Source of the DNA: a virus
Reading direction: 5' to 3' (one strand)
IMG/VR virus record: IMGVR_UViG_3300047546_000224
Location: 1 to 30,128 of that record
Length of the DNA: 30,128 nt
The notes beneath the pieces were generated by a model. That model was not told where the DNA came from. It did no database searches and worked only from the letters and a program-made list of their open reading frames with translations. Below, piece by piece: positions 16,183 through 23,038 of the stretch (positions are counted from its first letter, which is position 1; every line of letters begins with the position of its first letter). The position numbers and the translations under genes are program-made.

Positions 16183-17262
16183 ATGAGTACATACAAAAAA
16201 CTAAACAGGCAAGATGTCTACGTAACAGTACACGACGCTCGTAAGCATTGGCATACAAGCGGTAGCTTGCTTCGTGGTTTTAAGTCTACAAATGAGTACT
16301 CTATAGACAGAATGATAGGTCTTTCTGGTTCAACAGAATATTTTTTGAACGAGGAAGATCTATACCAGTATGCTACTATACCCTCTCAACAGGTACAGGA
16401 GAGACATAAGCAGATAGTTTATAAAAGTATACATAATTTATACTACAGCGGTAGAGTCCAAAATTCTACATTTAGCGGTTCTTATGATAATTACCTAGAA
16501 ACTACTTTACATTTAAGTGAATCTAGAGACCTACACAACGTTCAAGAGATTAGTGTATATACTATACCGCAAGAGGTTTATGGAACCAACATAGTACCTT
16601 TCTCTTTTATATTAAAACCAAACGGCGCTAGAGATAATTATGTCGATGATGGATTCGTAACAGATGATATAGGACAGAATGATTACATTCAGACTTTTGA
16701 AACTTTATTCGGTGCTGTAAGAAAAATTGCTTGTGATTACATATTAGACGAAGGAACTTATGTACTAGAAACACCAATTGCAGGTGGAGAGTATATCGAC
16801 TCACCAGACGGACAGCATAGAGTTGAGATTGTAGATGACGGAGAAGGTAGGTTAATTATGTCAGGCTCAGGATCAGAACCATGTGCTCCAGTTAGAATTG
16901 TAGGAGATATTATTTACAGCCATGGTCAAGTTATATTAACTGATCCAGAAGTTGTGGATATATATAATAGTTTTTATCTTAGTCCAAACCTTAACTGGAA
17001 ATCTAACCACCCTATTTATACATATAATATGTACTGCAAGGTTAGAGATTCTGAAATGAATTTCACACATAACCCGAGTGCATTAACCGGATCATTTGGA
17101 GATATTTTACCTAATGTAACAGGAAGTACATTTAGCCCATACATCACAAGTGTAGGTCTATACAATGATGCAGACGAGTTAATAGCAGTAGGTAAATTAG
17201 CACAACCAACTAGAAAGTCACTATATAACGATATGACTTTCGTTGTAAAAATTGACATGTAA
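16183..17262 (+). CDS. tail/baseplate structural protein, paralogue 2 of a tandem pair
   Basis: 359 residues, starting three bases after the previous stop. The C-terminus (DSEMNFTHNPSALTGSFGDI, YITSVGLYNDADELIAVGKL, ending VVKIDM) aligns with the preceding gene, so the pair arose by duplication. The N-terminus opens similarly (YKKLNRQDVYVTVHDARKHW), while the middle has diverged, with acidic segments (IVDDGEGRLIMSGSG). Its position just before the fibre genes suggests that it lies at the fibre-attachment edge of the baseplate; this is inference. Confidence 0.75.
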   Translation: MSTYKKLNRQDVYVTVHDARKHWHTSGSLLRGFKSTNEYSIDRMIGLSGSTEYFLNEEDLYQYATIPSQQVQERHKQIVYKSIHNLYYSGRVQNSTFSGSYDNYLETTLHLSESRDLHNVQEISVYTIPQEVYGTNIVPFSFILKPNGARDNYVDDGFVTDDIGQNDYIQTFETLFGAVRKIACDYILDEGTYVLETPIAGGEYIDSPDGQHRVEIVDDGEGRLIMSGSGSEPCAPVRIVGDIIYSHGQVILTDPEVVDIYNSFYLSPNLNWKSNHPIYTYNMYCKVRDSEMNFTHNPSALTGSFGDILPNVTGSTFSPYITSVGLYNDADELIAVGKLAQPTRKSLYNDMTFVVKIDM

Positions 17263-17275
17263 ATAATAAAAGAAA

Positions 17276-18337
17276 ATGGCTATAACATTTAGAGCAAATA
17301 AAGGACAAGCATTAACCTACAGAGAAATGGATACCAACTTAGGGTCCTATTTCTATTCTAGCTCTTTAACAAAAGAATCTTGGGGAACCGGAGACGCAAC
17401 AAGAACAACTGTAAATTTTGCTACCTTGTATTACACAGGTAGTACTTTAATTCCTTGGAATCTTTCTCCCCATCAAATACCTTTACATGCAACAGGTAGT
17501 AGATCTATTAACGGTTCTGTACAGTATGCAAGTTCAAGCTTACAAGCAGGAGCACCAGACTTTTTATTTAACCCAGTTAATGGATATGTAGGTATTAAAA
17601 AAACAGCTACATCAAAAATAAATGCTCCATTAGATATTAACGGTAATGCAATTATAACTGGCTCACTAACAGTAACAGGAGATGCAGTAGTATTTGGTAG
17701 AATTACAGCTCAAGAATTCCATACAGAGTTTGTAAATGCATCAGTAGTATATGAAAGCGGATCTACAAAATGGGGTGATACTACAAATGATTTTCACGAC
17801 GTAACCGGTAGTTTAAACATTACAGGAAGTTTAACTTTACAAGGTCCGTTTGTAGTAAAAGGTGATACTAAATTTGGAGTTGATTGTAATAGTAATCATG
17901 AAATAACAGGAAGCTTAAGAGTAAATTCTAGCTGCGTTAGACAACATTATATTAGTTCCGGAAGCTTCGGTATTAATACCAAAAATCCTCAATATGATTT
18001 ACATGTTATAGGTCAAATACAAGCTTCAAGAAACATATTAGCCTTCTCTGACGCACGATTAAAAGATAATGTACAACCTATTCAAGGTAGCTTAGAAATC
18101 ATCGATGCGATAGGAGGATACACATATACACGTAATGACTGGAATGATCTACCTGGTGTAGGAACTATTGCTCAAGAAGTGAGAGCAGTTCTTCCGGACG
18201 CTGTACATAGTGACGAAGAAGGGTATTTAAGTGTCGACTATAATGCATTAACAGCTGTTCTACTCGAAGCTGTGAAAGCTCAAAATGTATTGATACAGAA
18301 TTTACAGGATAGAGTAGCACAATTAGAAAATAAATAG
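17276..18337 (+). CDS. tail fibre protein with C-terminal peptidase S74 chaperone
   Basis: 353 residues. The N-terminus (MAITFRANKGQALTYREMD) is a virion-attachment module also found in the next gene. The shaft is made of beta repeats such as GSLNITGSLTLQG. Residues 258-353 are a peptidase S74 intramolecular chaperone: SDARLKDN at 258-265 holds the Ser-Asp pair used for self-cleavage, followed by YTYTRNDWNDLPGVGTIAQE and SVDYNALTAVLLEAVKAQN, ending in a coiled coil (LIQNLQDRVAQLENK). Known S74 domains trimerise and fold the fibre, then cut themselves off. This is probably a receptor-facing fibre or spike. Confidence 0.9.
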   Translation: MAITFRANKGQALTYREMDTNLGSYFYSSSLTKESWGTGDATRTTVNFATLYYTGSTLIPWNLSPHQIPLHATGSRSINGSVQYASSSLQAGAPDFLFNPVNGYVGIKKTATSKINAPLDINGNAIITGSLTVTGDAVVFGRITAQEFHTEFVNASVVYESGSTKWGDTTNDFHDVTGSLNITGSLTLQGPFVVKGDTKFGVDCNSNHEITGSLRVNSSCVRQHYISSGSFGINTKNPQYDLHVIGQIQASRNILAFSDARLKDNVQPIQGSLEIIDAIGGYTYTRNDWNDLPGVGTIAQEVRAVLPDAVHSDEEGYLSVDYNALTAVLLEAVKAQNVLIQNLQDRVAQLENK

Positions 18338-18339
18338 AA

Positions 18340-18978
18340 ATGGCAATAACATTAAGAAGCGTAAAGGGTGGTGCTTTAACCCATACAGAAGTAGATAATA
18401 ACTTCAGGAGCTTTATCTACTCATCCTCTTTTAGCGGTCAGGTAATATCATTGTTTACTTCTGCTAGTAGTAATAATGTACAAAATATCAACATAGCTTC
18501 TGTAGGTGGTGTTGCTAACGATACACAGATTATATATAGAAGTGGATCTGTAAATATAGGTTCAAATGATTTAAAGTATGACTATAGAGCTGATAAATTT
18601 AGAATAGCAGCCAATACAGAAATTACAGGATCTTTAGTTGTTAAAGGTATTCTGCAAGCTGAACAAGTACATACAACATTTACATCTTCTTCTGTAATAT
18701 ATCAAAGTGGTTCAACTACTTTTGGAAATACATCAGACGATACACATATCTTTACTGGATCTGTGCAAGTACTAGGAGATACTTTCTTAAGAGGAGAAAC
18801 TAACTTTATAAACCAAACAGCAGGAGGAACTTCTGCTCATGTTAGAAACGGGTTTGTAATACTATCACAAGTTTCTTCTAGTCTTAACTACGCAAACGAT
18901 AATGCAGCAGCATTAAACGGCGTTCCGTTAGGAGGGTTATACAGAAATGGTAACTTTATTCAGATAAGAATTAGCTAA
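18340..18978 (+). CDS. tail fibre protein, shorter paralogue without S74 domain
   Basis: 212 residues. The start (MAITLRSVKGGALTHTEVDN) parallels the preceding fibre, and the central block (AEQVHTTFTSSSVIYQSGST, FGNTSDDTHIFTGSVQVLG) parallels AQEFHTEFVNASVVYESGST in that protein. It lacks the S74 chaperone and ends in a different module with GGLYRNGNFIQIRIS. It may be a second fibre or an adaptor folded with the help of its neighbour. Gaps of 2 bases and 1 base link it to the genes on each side. Confidence 0.8.
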   Translation: MAITLRSVKGGALTHTEVDNNFRSFIYSSSFSGQVISLFTSASSNNVQNINIASVGGVANDTQIIYRSGSVNIGSNDLKYDYRADKFRIAANTEITGSLVVKGILQAEQVHTTFTSSSVIYQSGSTTFGNTSDDTHIFTGSVQVLGDTFLRGETNFINQTAGGTSAHVRNGFVILSQVSSSLNYANDNAAALNGVPLGGLYRNGNFIQIRIS

Positions 18979-18979
18979 T

Positions 18980-19597
18980 ATGTCTCAATTATATTCTTTA
19001 CTTACAGGTTCAGTATACTTACCTGACGGATCTATCTCCGCATCCAGAGGATTTTCAGGATCTTTTTACGGTAATGGATCTGGACTAACAGGAATAACTA
19101 CAGCATCGTATGTAGAGTATACTAATGTAAAGAATAAACCTACTCTAATATCTGGTTCTATTCAAATAGACCATAACGCAACTACAAACTATTCAAGCAA
19201 CCGACATATAGACCATAGCGGTGTAACATTTTCGGGTATTGGTGGTATAATCGGAGGAGGAGATTTAACTACATCTAGAACAATTACGTTAAATGTAGGA
19301 GATAATCAATTCATAAACGGTGTAGTAGCTGCACTACCTAATGGAACTGTTTCAAGTTCCGCTCAATTATCAGGCTTCTCTGGATCATATTTTGCTCATG
19401 CAATCGGACCTGATATTACTTTACTAGAAGTAACACATAGTCTCAATAGTAGATTTCCAACTGTTCAAGCTTATCAATATGTAGAACCAGGAATCTACGA
19501 TACAGTAATACCAGCCGGTATTAGAAGTACAGGAGTTAATACTCTAAAAATAACATTTGCTGGAAGTTTTTCCGGATCAGTTGTTATTCGTACTTAA
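18980..19597 (+). CDS. tail fibre / receptor-binding protein
   Basis: 205 residues. The GFSGSFYGNGSGLTGIT segment near 24-40 and YTNVKNKPTLISGSIQID near 50 are typical phage fibre modules, followed by glycine-rich beta turns (FSGIGGIIGGGDLTTSRTITL). The C-terminal about 60 residues form a separate beta domain (DITLLEVTHSLNSRFPTVQAY..., VNTLKITFAGSFSGSVVIR) of the kind that makes distal fibre tips. As the last gene of the structural operon it is a good candidate for host-range variation. No enzymatic motif is visible. Confidence 0.8.
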   Translation: MSQLYSLLTGSVYLPDGSISASRGFSGSFYGNGSGLTGITTASYVEYTNVKNKPTLISGSIQIDHNATTNYSSNRHIDHSGVTFSGIGGIIGGGDLTTSRTITLNVGDNQFINGVVAALPNGTVSSSAQLSGFSGSYFAHAIGPDITLLEVTHSLNSRFPTVQAYQYVEPGIYDTVIPAGIRSTGVNTLKITFAGSFSGSVVIRT

Positions 19598-19612
19598 TTT
19601 TCGTACCTTAAC
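19581..19612 (+). promoter_or_regulatory. Bacteroidota-type promoter
   Basis: TTG at 19581-19583, exactly 20 nt, then TACCTTAAC at 19604-19612, preceded by TTCG as in the sites before genes 848 and 23039. The -33 box lies inside the end of the fibre gene. The expected transcript start, near 19617, leaves a leader of only about 5 nt before the ATG at 19622. Confidence 0.5.
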
Positions 19613-19621
19613 TTAATTAAA

Positions 19622-20068
19622 ATGGGAATAACTATGCCGTCATGGATATACGATGGCCGAATTGTCAATGAAATAAGTGACATGCCTGAAGGCACTTTTG
19701 GCTTTATTTACGAAGTAACACATACTCCAACAGGGAGAAAATATATAGGAAAAAAAGTTCTATATTTTAACAGAACATTACCACCTTTAGCTGGACAAAA
19801 GCGAAAGCGAAAAGTAGTAAAAGAGTCTGACTGGAAAGATTACTATGGATCACATCAAGAAATAGTAGGGTTAATAAAAGAAGGTAAACAAGAAGAATTT
19901 ACCAAGCAAATACTATGTTATGTTAAGTCTAAGAAACTTCTTACATATTATGAGACTAAATACCTATTTATTAAAGAAGTACTAGAATATAGAAACAACT
20001 ATATTAATGACAACGTACTTGGAAAATTTTATAGAAAAGACTTTTTAACACCAGATACAGATGATTAA
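19622..20068 (+). CDS. GIY-YIG endonuclease-like protein
   Basis: 148 residues. The GIY-YIG core is visible: GFIY at 27-30 (FIY in place of GIY), ten residues, then KYIG at 40-43, a basic loop (QKRKRKVVKESDWKDYYGS) and the likely metal-binding Glu111 in YYETKYLF. These features resemble Seg/homing-type nucleases of T4-like phages, in single-domain form with no separate DNA-binding module. It has its own host-type promoter after the fibre operon. It may be a free-standing homing nuclease or a DNA-processing enzyme; it overlaps the next gene by 8 bases. Confidence 0.75.
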   Translation: MGITMPSWIYDGRIVNEISDMPEGTFGFIYEVTHTPTGRKYIGKKVLYFNRTLPPLAGQKRKRKVVKESDWKDYYGSHQEIVGLIKEGKQEEFTKQILCYVKSKKLLTYYETKYLFIKEVLEYRNNYINDNVLGKFYRKDFLTPDTDD

Positions 20069-20849
20069 ATTACGTGAAATAGTAGGACTGCCAAGCTTGC
20101 AGTACCATATTGATAACGGATTAACCCTACATGAAAACGTTTATCGTTACTCTTCAGAAGCATTTGTAAAGTTATTTACAGAAGCTAGAGAAGCTTATGA
20201 GAATGGAGATATCGAATTAAACGAAGAAGACGAAGATTTAATTAGAAATACAGATATAGGTACTCATGGAGACTACAACGGGATGGTTGTACCTTTAGAC
20301 TTACCAATGGTTTCCCCTAGCTACAATCCTTTATTTGAAATTGGATGCTGGATTGATGAAATGATCGAAGATGATACTAAGATAGATGAAGCTACTTCTA
20401 TTGATGAGATGATCGACTTCGACGCTGTTAAAGAAGCAGTAGAGTCAATCGGTGCTAAGATCGATATGGATAAGTTTAGAAAAGCTGTTAAACATCAAAA
20501 CGATACGTTTGATTATAACGGATTTGAAATACTAAAAGCATCTGTAGATTATATACAAGAGGTAGAATATAAAGGAAAAAAAGTTCAATTAAATAAACCT
20601 AAGCGTGGAGGAAGTAAAAAATTCTACGTTTATGTTAAGAATCCTAAAACTGGAAATGTAAAAAAAGTATCATTCGGTGATACAGGTCTTTCAGTTAAAT
20701 TTAAACAACAAGGCGCTAGAGCATCATTTGCAGCACGTCATAAATGTGCTCAAAAGAAAGATAGAACAAAAGCAGGTTACTGGTCTTGTAATATTGGCCG
20801 ATATTGGAAGTCACTTGGAGGAAGTTCTAACTTCTCTGGATATTGGTAG
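20061..20849 (+). CDS. phage accessory protein with DUF5872-like C-terminal domain
   Basis: 262 residues. The N-terminal part (HENVYRYSSEAFVKLFTEAREAY..., IRNTDIGTHGDY..., VVPLDLPM) and the C-terminal about 75 residues (KKFYVYVKNPKTGNVKKVSFG, ARHKCAQKKDRTKAGYWSCNIGRYWKSLG) are both modules I recognise from many marine phages; the latter looks like DUF5872. The C-terminal domain is basic, with two cysteines and many aromatics, which would suit nucleic-acid binding, but no function is established. The middle is acidic (IDEMIEDDTKIDEATSIDEM). It opens the accessory run. Confidence 0.75.
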   Translation: MIKLREIVGLPSLQYHIDNGLTLHENVYRYSSEAFVKLFTEAREAYENGDIELNEEDEDLIRNTDIGTHGDYNGMVVPLDLPMVSPSYNPLFEIGCWIDEMIEDDTKIDEATSIDEMIDFDAVKEAVESIGAKIDMDKFRKAVKHQNDTFDYNGFEILKASVDYIQEVEYKGKKVQLNKPKRGGSKKFYVYVKNPKTGNVKKVSFGDTGLSVKFKQQGARASFAARHKCAQKKDRTKAGYWSCNIGRYWKSLGGSSNFSGYW

Positions 20850-20852
20850 TCT

Positions 20853-21224
20853 ATGAAACTTACAAACATTATTTTAGAGAAAGAAGAAAAAGTTGACGAA
20901 CTTAATGCCAAGCAACTATTCACAGCAGCAGGTATTGGATTAGCTACTTTAGGAGCACCTAATATGGGGAAATCTCAACAAAAAGAACCAACACCAATTT
21001 CTCAAACTACTCAACAAAAAGATACTACTATAACTGGCTTTGGTCTAGGTAAATCACCTGATCTAAGAATTGCTCGACAAATGGCAAAGATGAGAGCAAC
21101 TGCTGACTTAATGCAGAAAATGAAAGTACAGACTCTCAAAGCAGGTATAGAAGTAAAGAGTGAAAAGACTTTTGAAACAAGCAATGGATACGAAGTAGAA
21201 GTTACTGTTGCAATATCTCAATAA
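20853..21224 (+). CDS. E9-tagged small protein with LPP20-like domain
   Basis: 123 residues. It begins with the shared tag MKLTNIILE followed by K10. A short hydrophobic stretch follows at about 27-40 (LFTAAGIGLATLGA), then a polar Q/T linker. Residues about 62-123 (GFGLGKSPDLRIARQMAKMRATADLM..., ending EVEVTVAIS) look like the G-x-G-x-S-x-x-x-x-x-A-x-x-x-A-x-x-x-A pattern of LPP20-type domains, usually in lipoproteins. There is no lipobox. The gene lies 3 bases after the DUF5872-like gene. If the tag is a capsid-targeting sequence this would be an internal head protein. Confidence 0.7.
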   Translation: MKLTNIILEKEEKVDELNAKQLFTAAGIGLATLGAPNMGKSQQKEPTPISQTTQQKDTTITGFGLGKSPDLRIARQMAKMRATADLMQKMKVQTLKAGIEVKSEKTFETSNGYEVEVTVAISQ

Positions 21225-21225
21225 T

Positions 21226-21537
21226 ATGAAACTTAAAGATATATTAATAGAAGGAAAAGCATTTGATGAGTTTGCAGAAACTCGAATGAAAGGAGCAGAA
21301 AAGATAGCTGATAATGCTAAGGAGAAAGGTGGACCTTCTATGTTAACCTATCACCACTTTAAGGTAAAACTTCCTTACTACGAGAAAGCTAGTAAAGGAG
21401 ATTTTGACTTTGAAGCAGCAAAAAAAGAATTCAAAGAAACTTTAAGCAAGATATCCTTAGAAATGGACCAAACTACTTTCCAGAGAGAGGTAGGGCGTCT
21501 AGAAGTACTAGGAGAGTTAATTATCAAGAATGACTAA
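21226..21537 (+). CDS. E9-tagged small phage protein of unknown function
   Basis: I place the start at the ATG at 21226, one base after the previous stop, giving MKLKDILIE-G and a 103-residue protein. A start six codons earlier is open but would run back into the previous gene and mask the tag. The body is helical: ETRMKGAEKIADNAKEKGG, then MLTYHHFKVKLPYYEKASKG and a final FQREVGRLEVLGELIIKND. I recall similar small proteins in marine phages without function. It overlaps the next micro-ORF by 8 bases. Confidence 0.75.
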   Translation: MKLKDILIEGKAFDEFAETRMKGAEKIADNAKEKGGPSMLTYHHFKVKLPYYEKASKGDFDFEAAKKEFKETLSKISLEMDQTTFQREVGRLEVLGELIIKND

Positions 21538-21628
21538 TAGAGAAAAGAAAGAAGCTAATCGTAAAAAGATAGCCAAAGCCACTGTTAAACAGCAACAGAA
21601 AAAAGGCAACTACAAAAAGAAGACTTAG
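21530..21628 (+). CDS. 32-residue highly basic micro-protein
   Basis: ATG at 21530, overlapping the previous stop, and TAG at 21626-21628, one base before the next ATG. The peptide has 11 Lys, 2 Arg and only 2 Glu, ending QQQKKGNYKKKT. The exact fit between two genes with overlapping or abutting ends supports a real gene. Such a peptide would bind DNA or RNA non-specifically; a DNA-condensing head component is possible but unproven. Confidence 0.6.
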   Translation: MTNREKKEANRKKIAKATVKQQQKKGNYKKKT

Positions 21629-21629
21629 T

Positions 21630-21890
21630 ATGCTTCCATTTGAAGAAGAATTAAAAGAAGGTTATTACATTAGGACGTTTGATTCTAAGACTCCTGTAGA
21701 CGAATTCGTATGGCATAGAGACCAAGAAGATCGATGGATAGAACCTATTGGAGAAACTGATTGGAGATTCCAATACGATAACGAAGTTCCGATTCCTCTA
21801 CAAAAGCTATTTATTAAAGCAGGAACCTATCATAGAGTAATTAGAGGTACCGGCACATTAACCTTAAAGATTATTAAACAAAATGGCTAA
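21630..21890 (+). CDS. small cupin-like phage protein
   Basis: 86 residues. The sequence VWHRDQEDRWIEPIGETDWR, then FQYDNEVPIPLQKLFIKAGTYHRVIRG and TLTLKI, follows the beta pattern of a one-domain cupin-like fold, with histidines in WHRD and YHRV placed like metal ligands. Similar WHRDxxDR proteins occur in T4-like marine phages. No reaction can be assigned. It begins one base after the basic micro-ORF and overlaps the next one by 8 bases. Confidence 0.75.
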   Translation: MLPFEEELKEGYYIRTFDSKTPVDEFVWHRDQEDRWIEPIGETDWRFQYDNEVPIPLQKLFIKAGTYHRVIRGTGTLTLKIIKQNG

Positions 21891-22011
21891 AGCAAAATCA
21901 GCAGGAAGTTCTCAAAAAGTAAGCTTCGGTAAAAGAAGTCAAGGTAAACCTAAAAAGAGTTACGGCCCTAAAGAGGAAAAACCTAAAAAGTATAGAGGTC
22001 AAGGACGATAA
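21883..22011 (+). CDS. 42-residue basic protein, KYRGQGR tail
   Basis: ATG at 21883 overlaps the cupin-like gene, and the TAA at 22009-22011 shares its last base with the ATG of the kinase-like gene. The peptide has 11 Lys, 3 Arg and 2 Glu, with a repeated K-P-K-K-(S/Y) motif (QGKPKKSYG, EKPKKYRGQGR). I recall similar KKYRGQG-ending small proteins in T4-like phages. It is probably a nucleic-acid-binding or virion component. The tight overlaps on both sides make it a firm call despite its size. Confidence 0.7.
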   Translation: MAKAKSAGSSQKVSFGKRSQGKPKKSYGPKEEKPKKYRGQGR

Positions 22012-22442
22012 TGAAACTATCGAGAATCATATTAGAAGGTCCAATTGGATATGATCCAGAATATAATGCGATTATAGATAAGATAAAGGACAAAGGCGGT
22101 AAGTATTTAGGTGCTGGAGATTACGGTGCTGTTTATTTACTAGGAGGAAGAGCTGTTAAAGTAACAACAGATGAGATAGAGATAGAACACGCCTTAAAAC
22201 TTCTAGGAAAAAAGACAAAACACTTTGTACATATACACGACGTAAAGGAAATGAATCCTAAATTAGGAGTTATTACGATGGATATAATGGCACCTCACAG
22301 AGGAGAAGTACCAGAAGAGTTTTTAGATGCTTTAGAAAAAGAAGCTAAGAAGTTAGGAATAGATCCTGACGAACTAGATATCCGTCCAGATAACTTTATG
22401 GAAGACCCATCTACAGGTAAAATAAAGATGACGGATGTTTAA
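22011..22442 (+). CDS. E9-tagged truncated protein-kinase-like protein
   Basis: 143 residues. After the tag MKLSRIILE-G come the landmarks of a protein kinase: glycine loop GAGDYGAV at 34-41, AVKV with Lys50, a hinge-like ITMDIM near 88-93, a catalytic-loop match DIRPDN at 123-128 (cf. D-L-K-P-E-N of HRD loops) and TDV at 141-143 with Asp142 where DFG begins. The 14-residue distance from Asn128 to Asp142 is close to that of true kinases. The chain stops right there, with no activation segment or C-lobe helices. It could bind nucleotide; activity is doubtful. Confidence 0.75.
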   Translation: MKLSRIILEGPIGYDPEYNAIIDKIKDKGGKYLGAGDYGAVYLLGGRAVKVTTDEIEIEHALKLLGKKTKHFVHIHDVKEMNPKLGVITMDIMAPHRGEVPEEFLDALEKEAKKLGIDPDELDIRPDNFMEDPSTGKIKMTDV

Positions 22443-22454
22443 AAAAAGTTAAAC

Positions 22455-22461
22455 TATTTAT
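22455..22461 (+). promoter_or_regulatory. TATTTAT element, candidate late promoter
   Basis: TATTTAT in context AACTATTTATAG in the 39-nt gap before the 22482 gene, 20 nt before its ATG. Confidence 0.4.
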
Positions 22462-22481
22462 AGAATATAAACAGAACAGAA

Positions 22482-22955
22482 ATGAGTAATAATTTTGATT
22501 TAAGAAAATTCTTAACAGAGAATAAATTAACTTCTACTGCTAAAGCTATAACAGAGTGGGATGATAAATCTGTTAAAGATTACGCTGATGCAATGTCAAC
22601 CGCTTTTGGTAATAAACCTAAAGATAAAGATAAAGAAAAGTCTTCTGTAAACGAATACGAACATCACTACAGAAAAGTAGGAGGAGAGTGTCGTAAGTAT
22701 AACGACGAAGGTGATTATACAGTAGTTAGTATGCACTACTGCCAGTATAATGAAGCAGAAGAAGAAAAACAAGAAGCTCCAATCAGTGAAATGAATGGCG
22801 GATATGTTGAAGCAATGGGACCAGATTTTGACGAAGCTGTTGATTTACTAAGCCATGCTTGGAATCAATGGAAAAACGGTCCGGCAACTGAAGATGAAGA
22901 TATTGAACCTGCAAAAGCAGATATACTAGAGTATGTTAAATCTCTATTAAAGTAA
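22482..22955 (+). CDS. acidic accessory protein starting NFDLRKFLTENKLT
   Basis: 157 residues, strongly acidic. The N-terminus (MSNNFDLRKFLTENKLT) is a helical leader I recall from several marine-phage proteins; its LTE-N could be a variant cleavage site, but it is not the E9 tag. The middle holds a YEHHYRKVGGECRKYNDEGD segment with two nearby cysteines (ECRK, HYCQ). The C-terminus is helical (FDEAVDLLSHAWNQWKNGP..., ADILEYVKSLLK). No enzyme family is recognised. It ends the run before the terminator at 22984. Confidence 0.7.
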   Translation: MSNNFDLRKFLTENKLTSTAKAITEWDDKSVKDYADAMSTAFGNKPKDKDKEKSSVNEYEHHYRKVGGECRKYNDEGDYTVVSMHYCQYNEAEEEKQEAPISEMNGGYVEAMGPDFDEAVDLLSHAWNQWKNGPATEDEDIEPAKADILEYVKSLLK

Positions 22956-22983
22956 TATTTCCCGAATATTGAAATAACTAAAG

Positions 22984-23010
22984 AAAGGCTTGCTTATGTG
23001 AGCCTTTTTT
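22984..23010 (+). terminator. intrinsic terminator
   Basis: AAAGGCT (22984-22990) pairs with AGCCTTT (23001-23007) across a 10-nt loop, followed by a T-run to 23010. It is the best intrinsic terminator in the window and ends the 19622-22955 transcript. Its right arm and T-tract lie inside the spacer of the next promoter. Confidence 0.8.
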
Positions 23011-23022
23011 CGTATATTAAGG
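22990..23022 (+). promoter_or_regulatory. Bacteroidota-type promoter overlapping the terminator
   Basis: TTG at 22990-22992, 20 nt, then TATATTAAGG at 23013-23022. It shares TTGCT, the CG before the TA and TTAAGGTA with the promoter at 792. It drives the primase gene with a very short leader. Confidence 0.6.
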
Positions 23023-23038
23023 TAATAGTTACGTGTCT

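Noticed and set aside
21208-21225. Upstream start for the 21226 gene
   Set aside because: It would overlap the previous gene and bury the MKLKDILIE tag, which in all other cases sits exactly at the N-terminus. The same logic rejects 28405 in favour of 28432.
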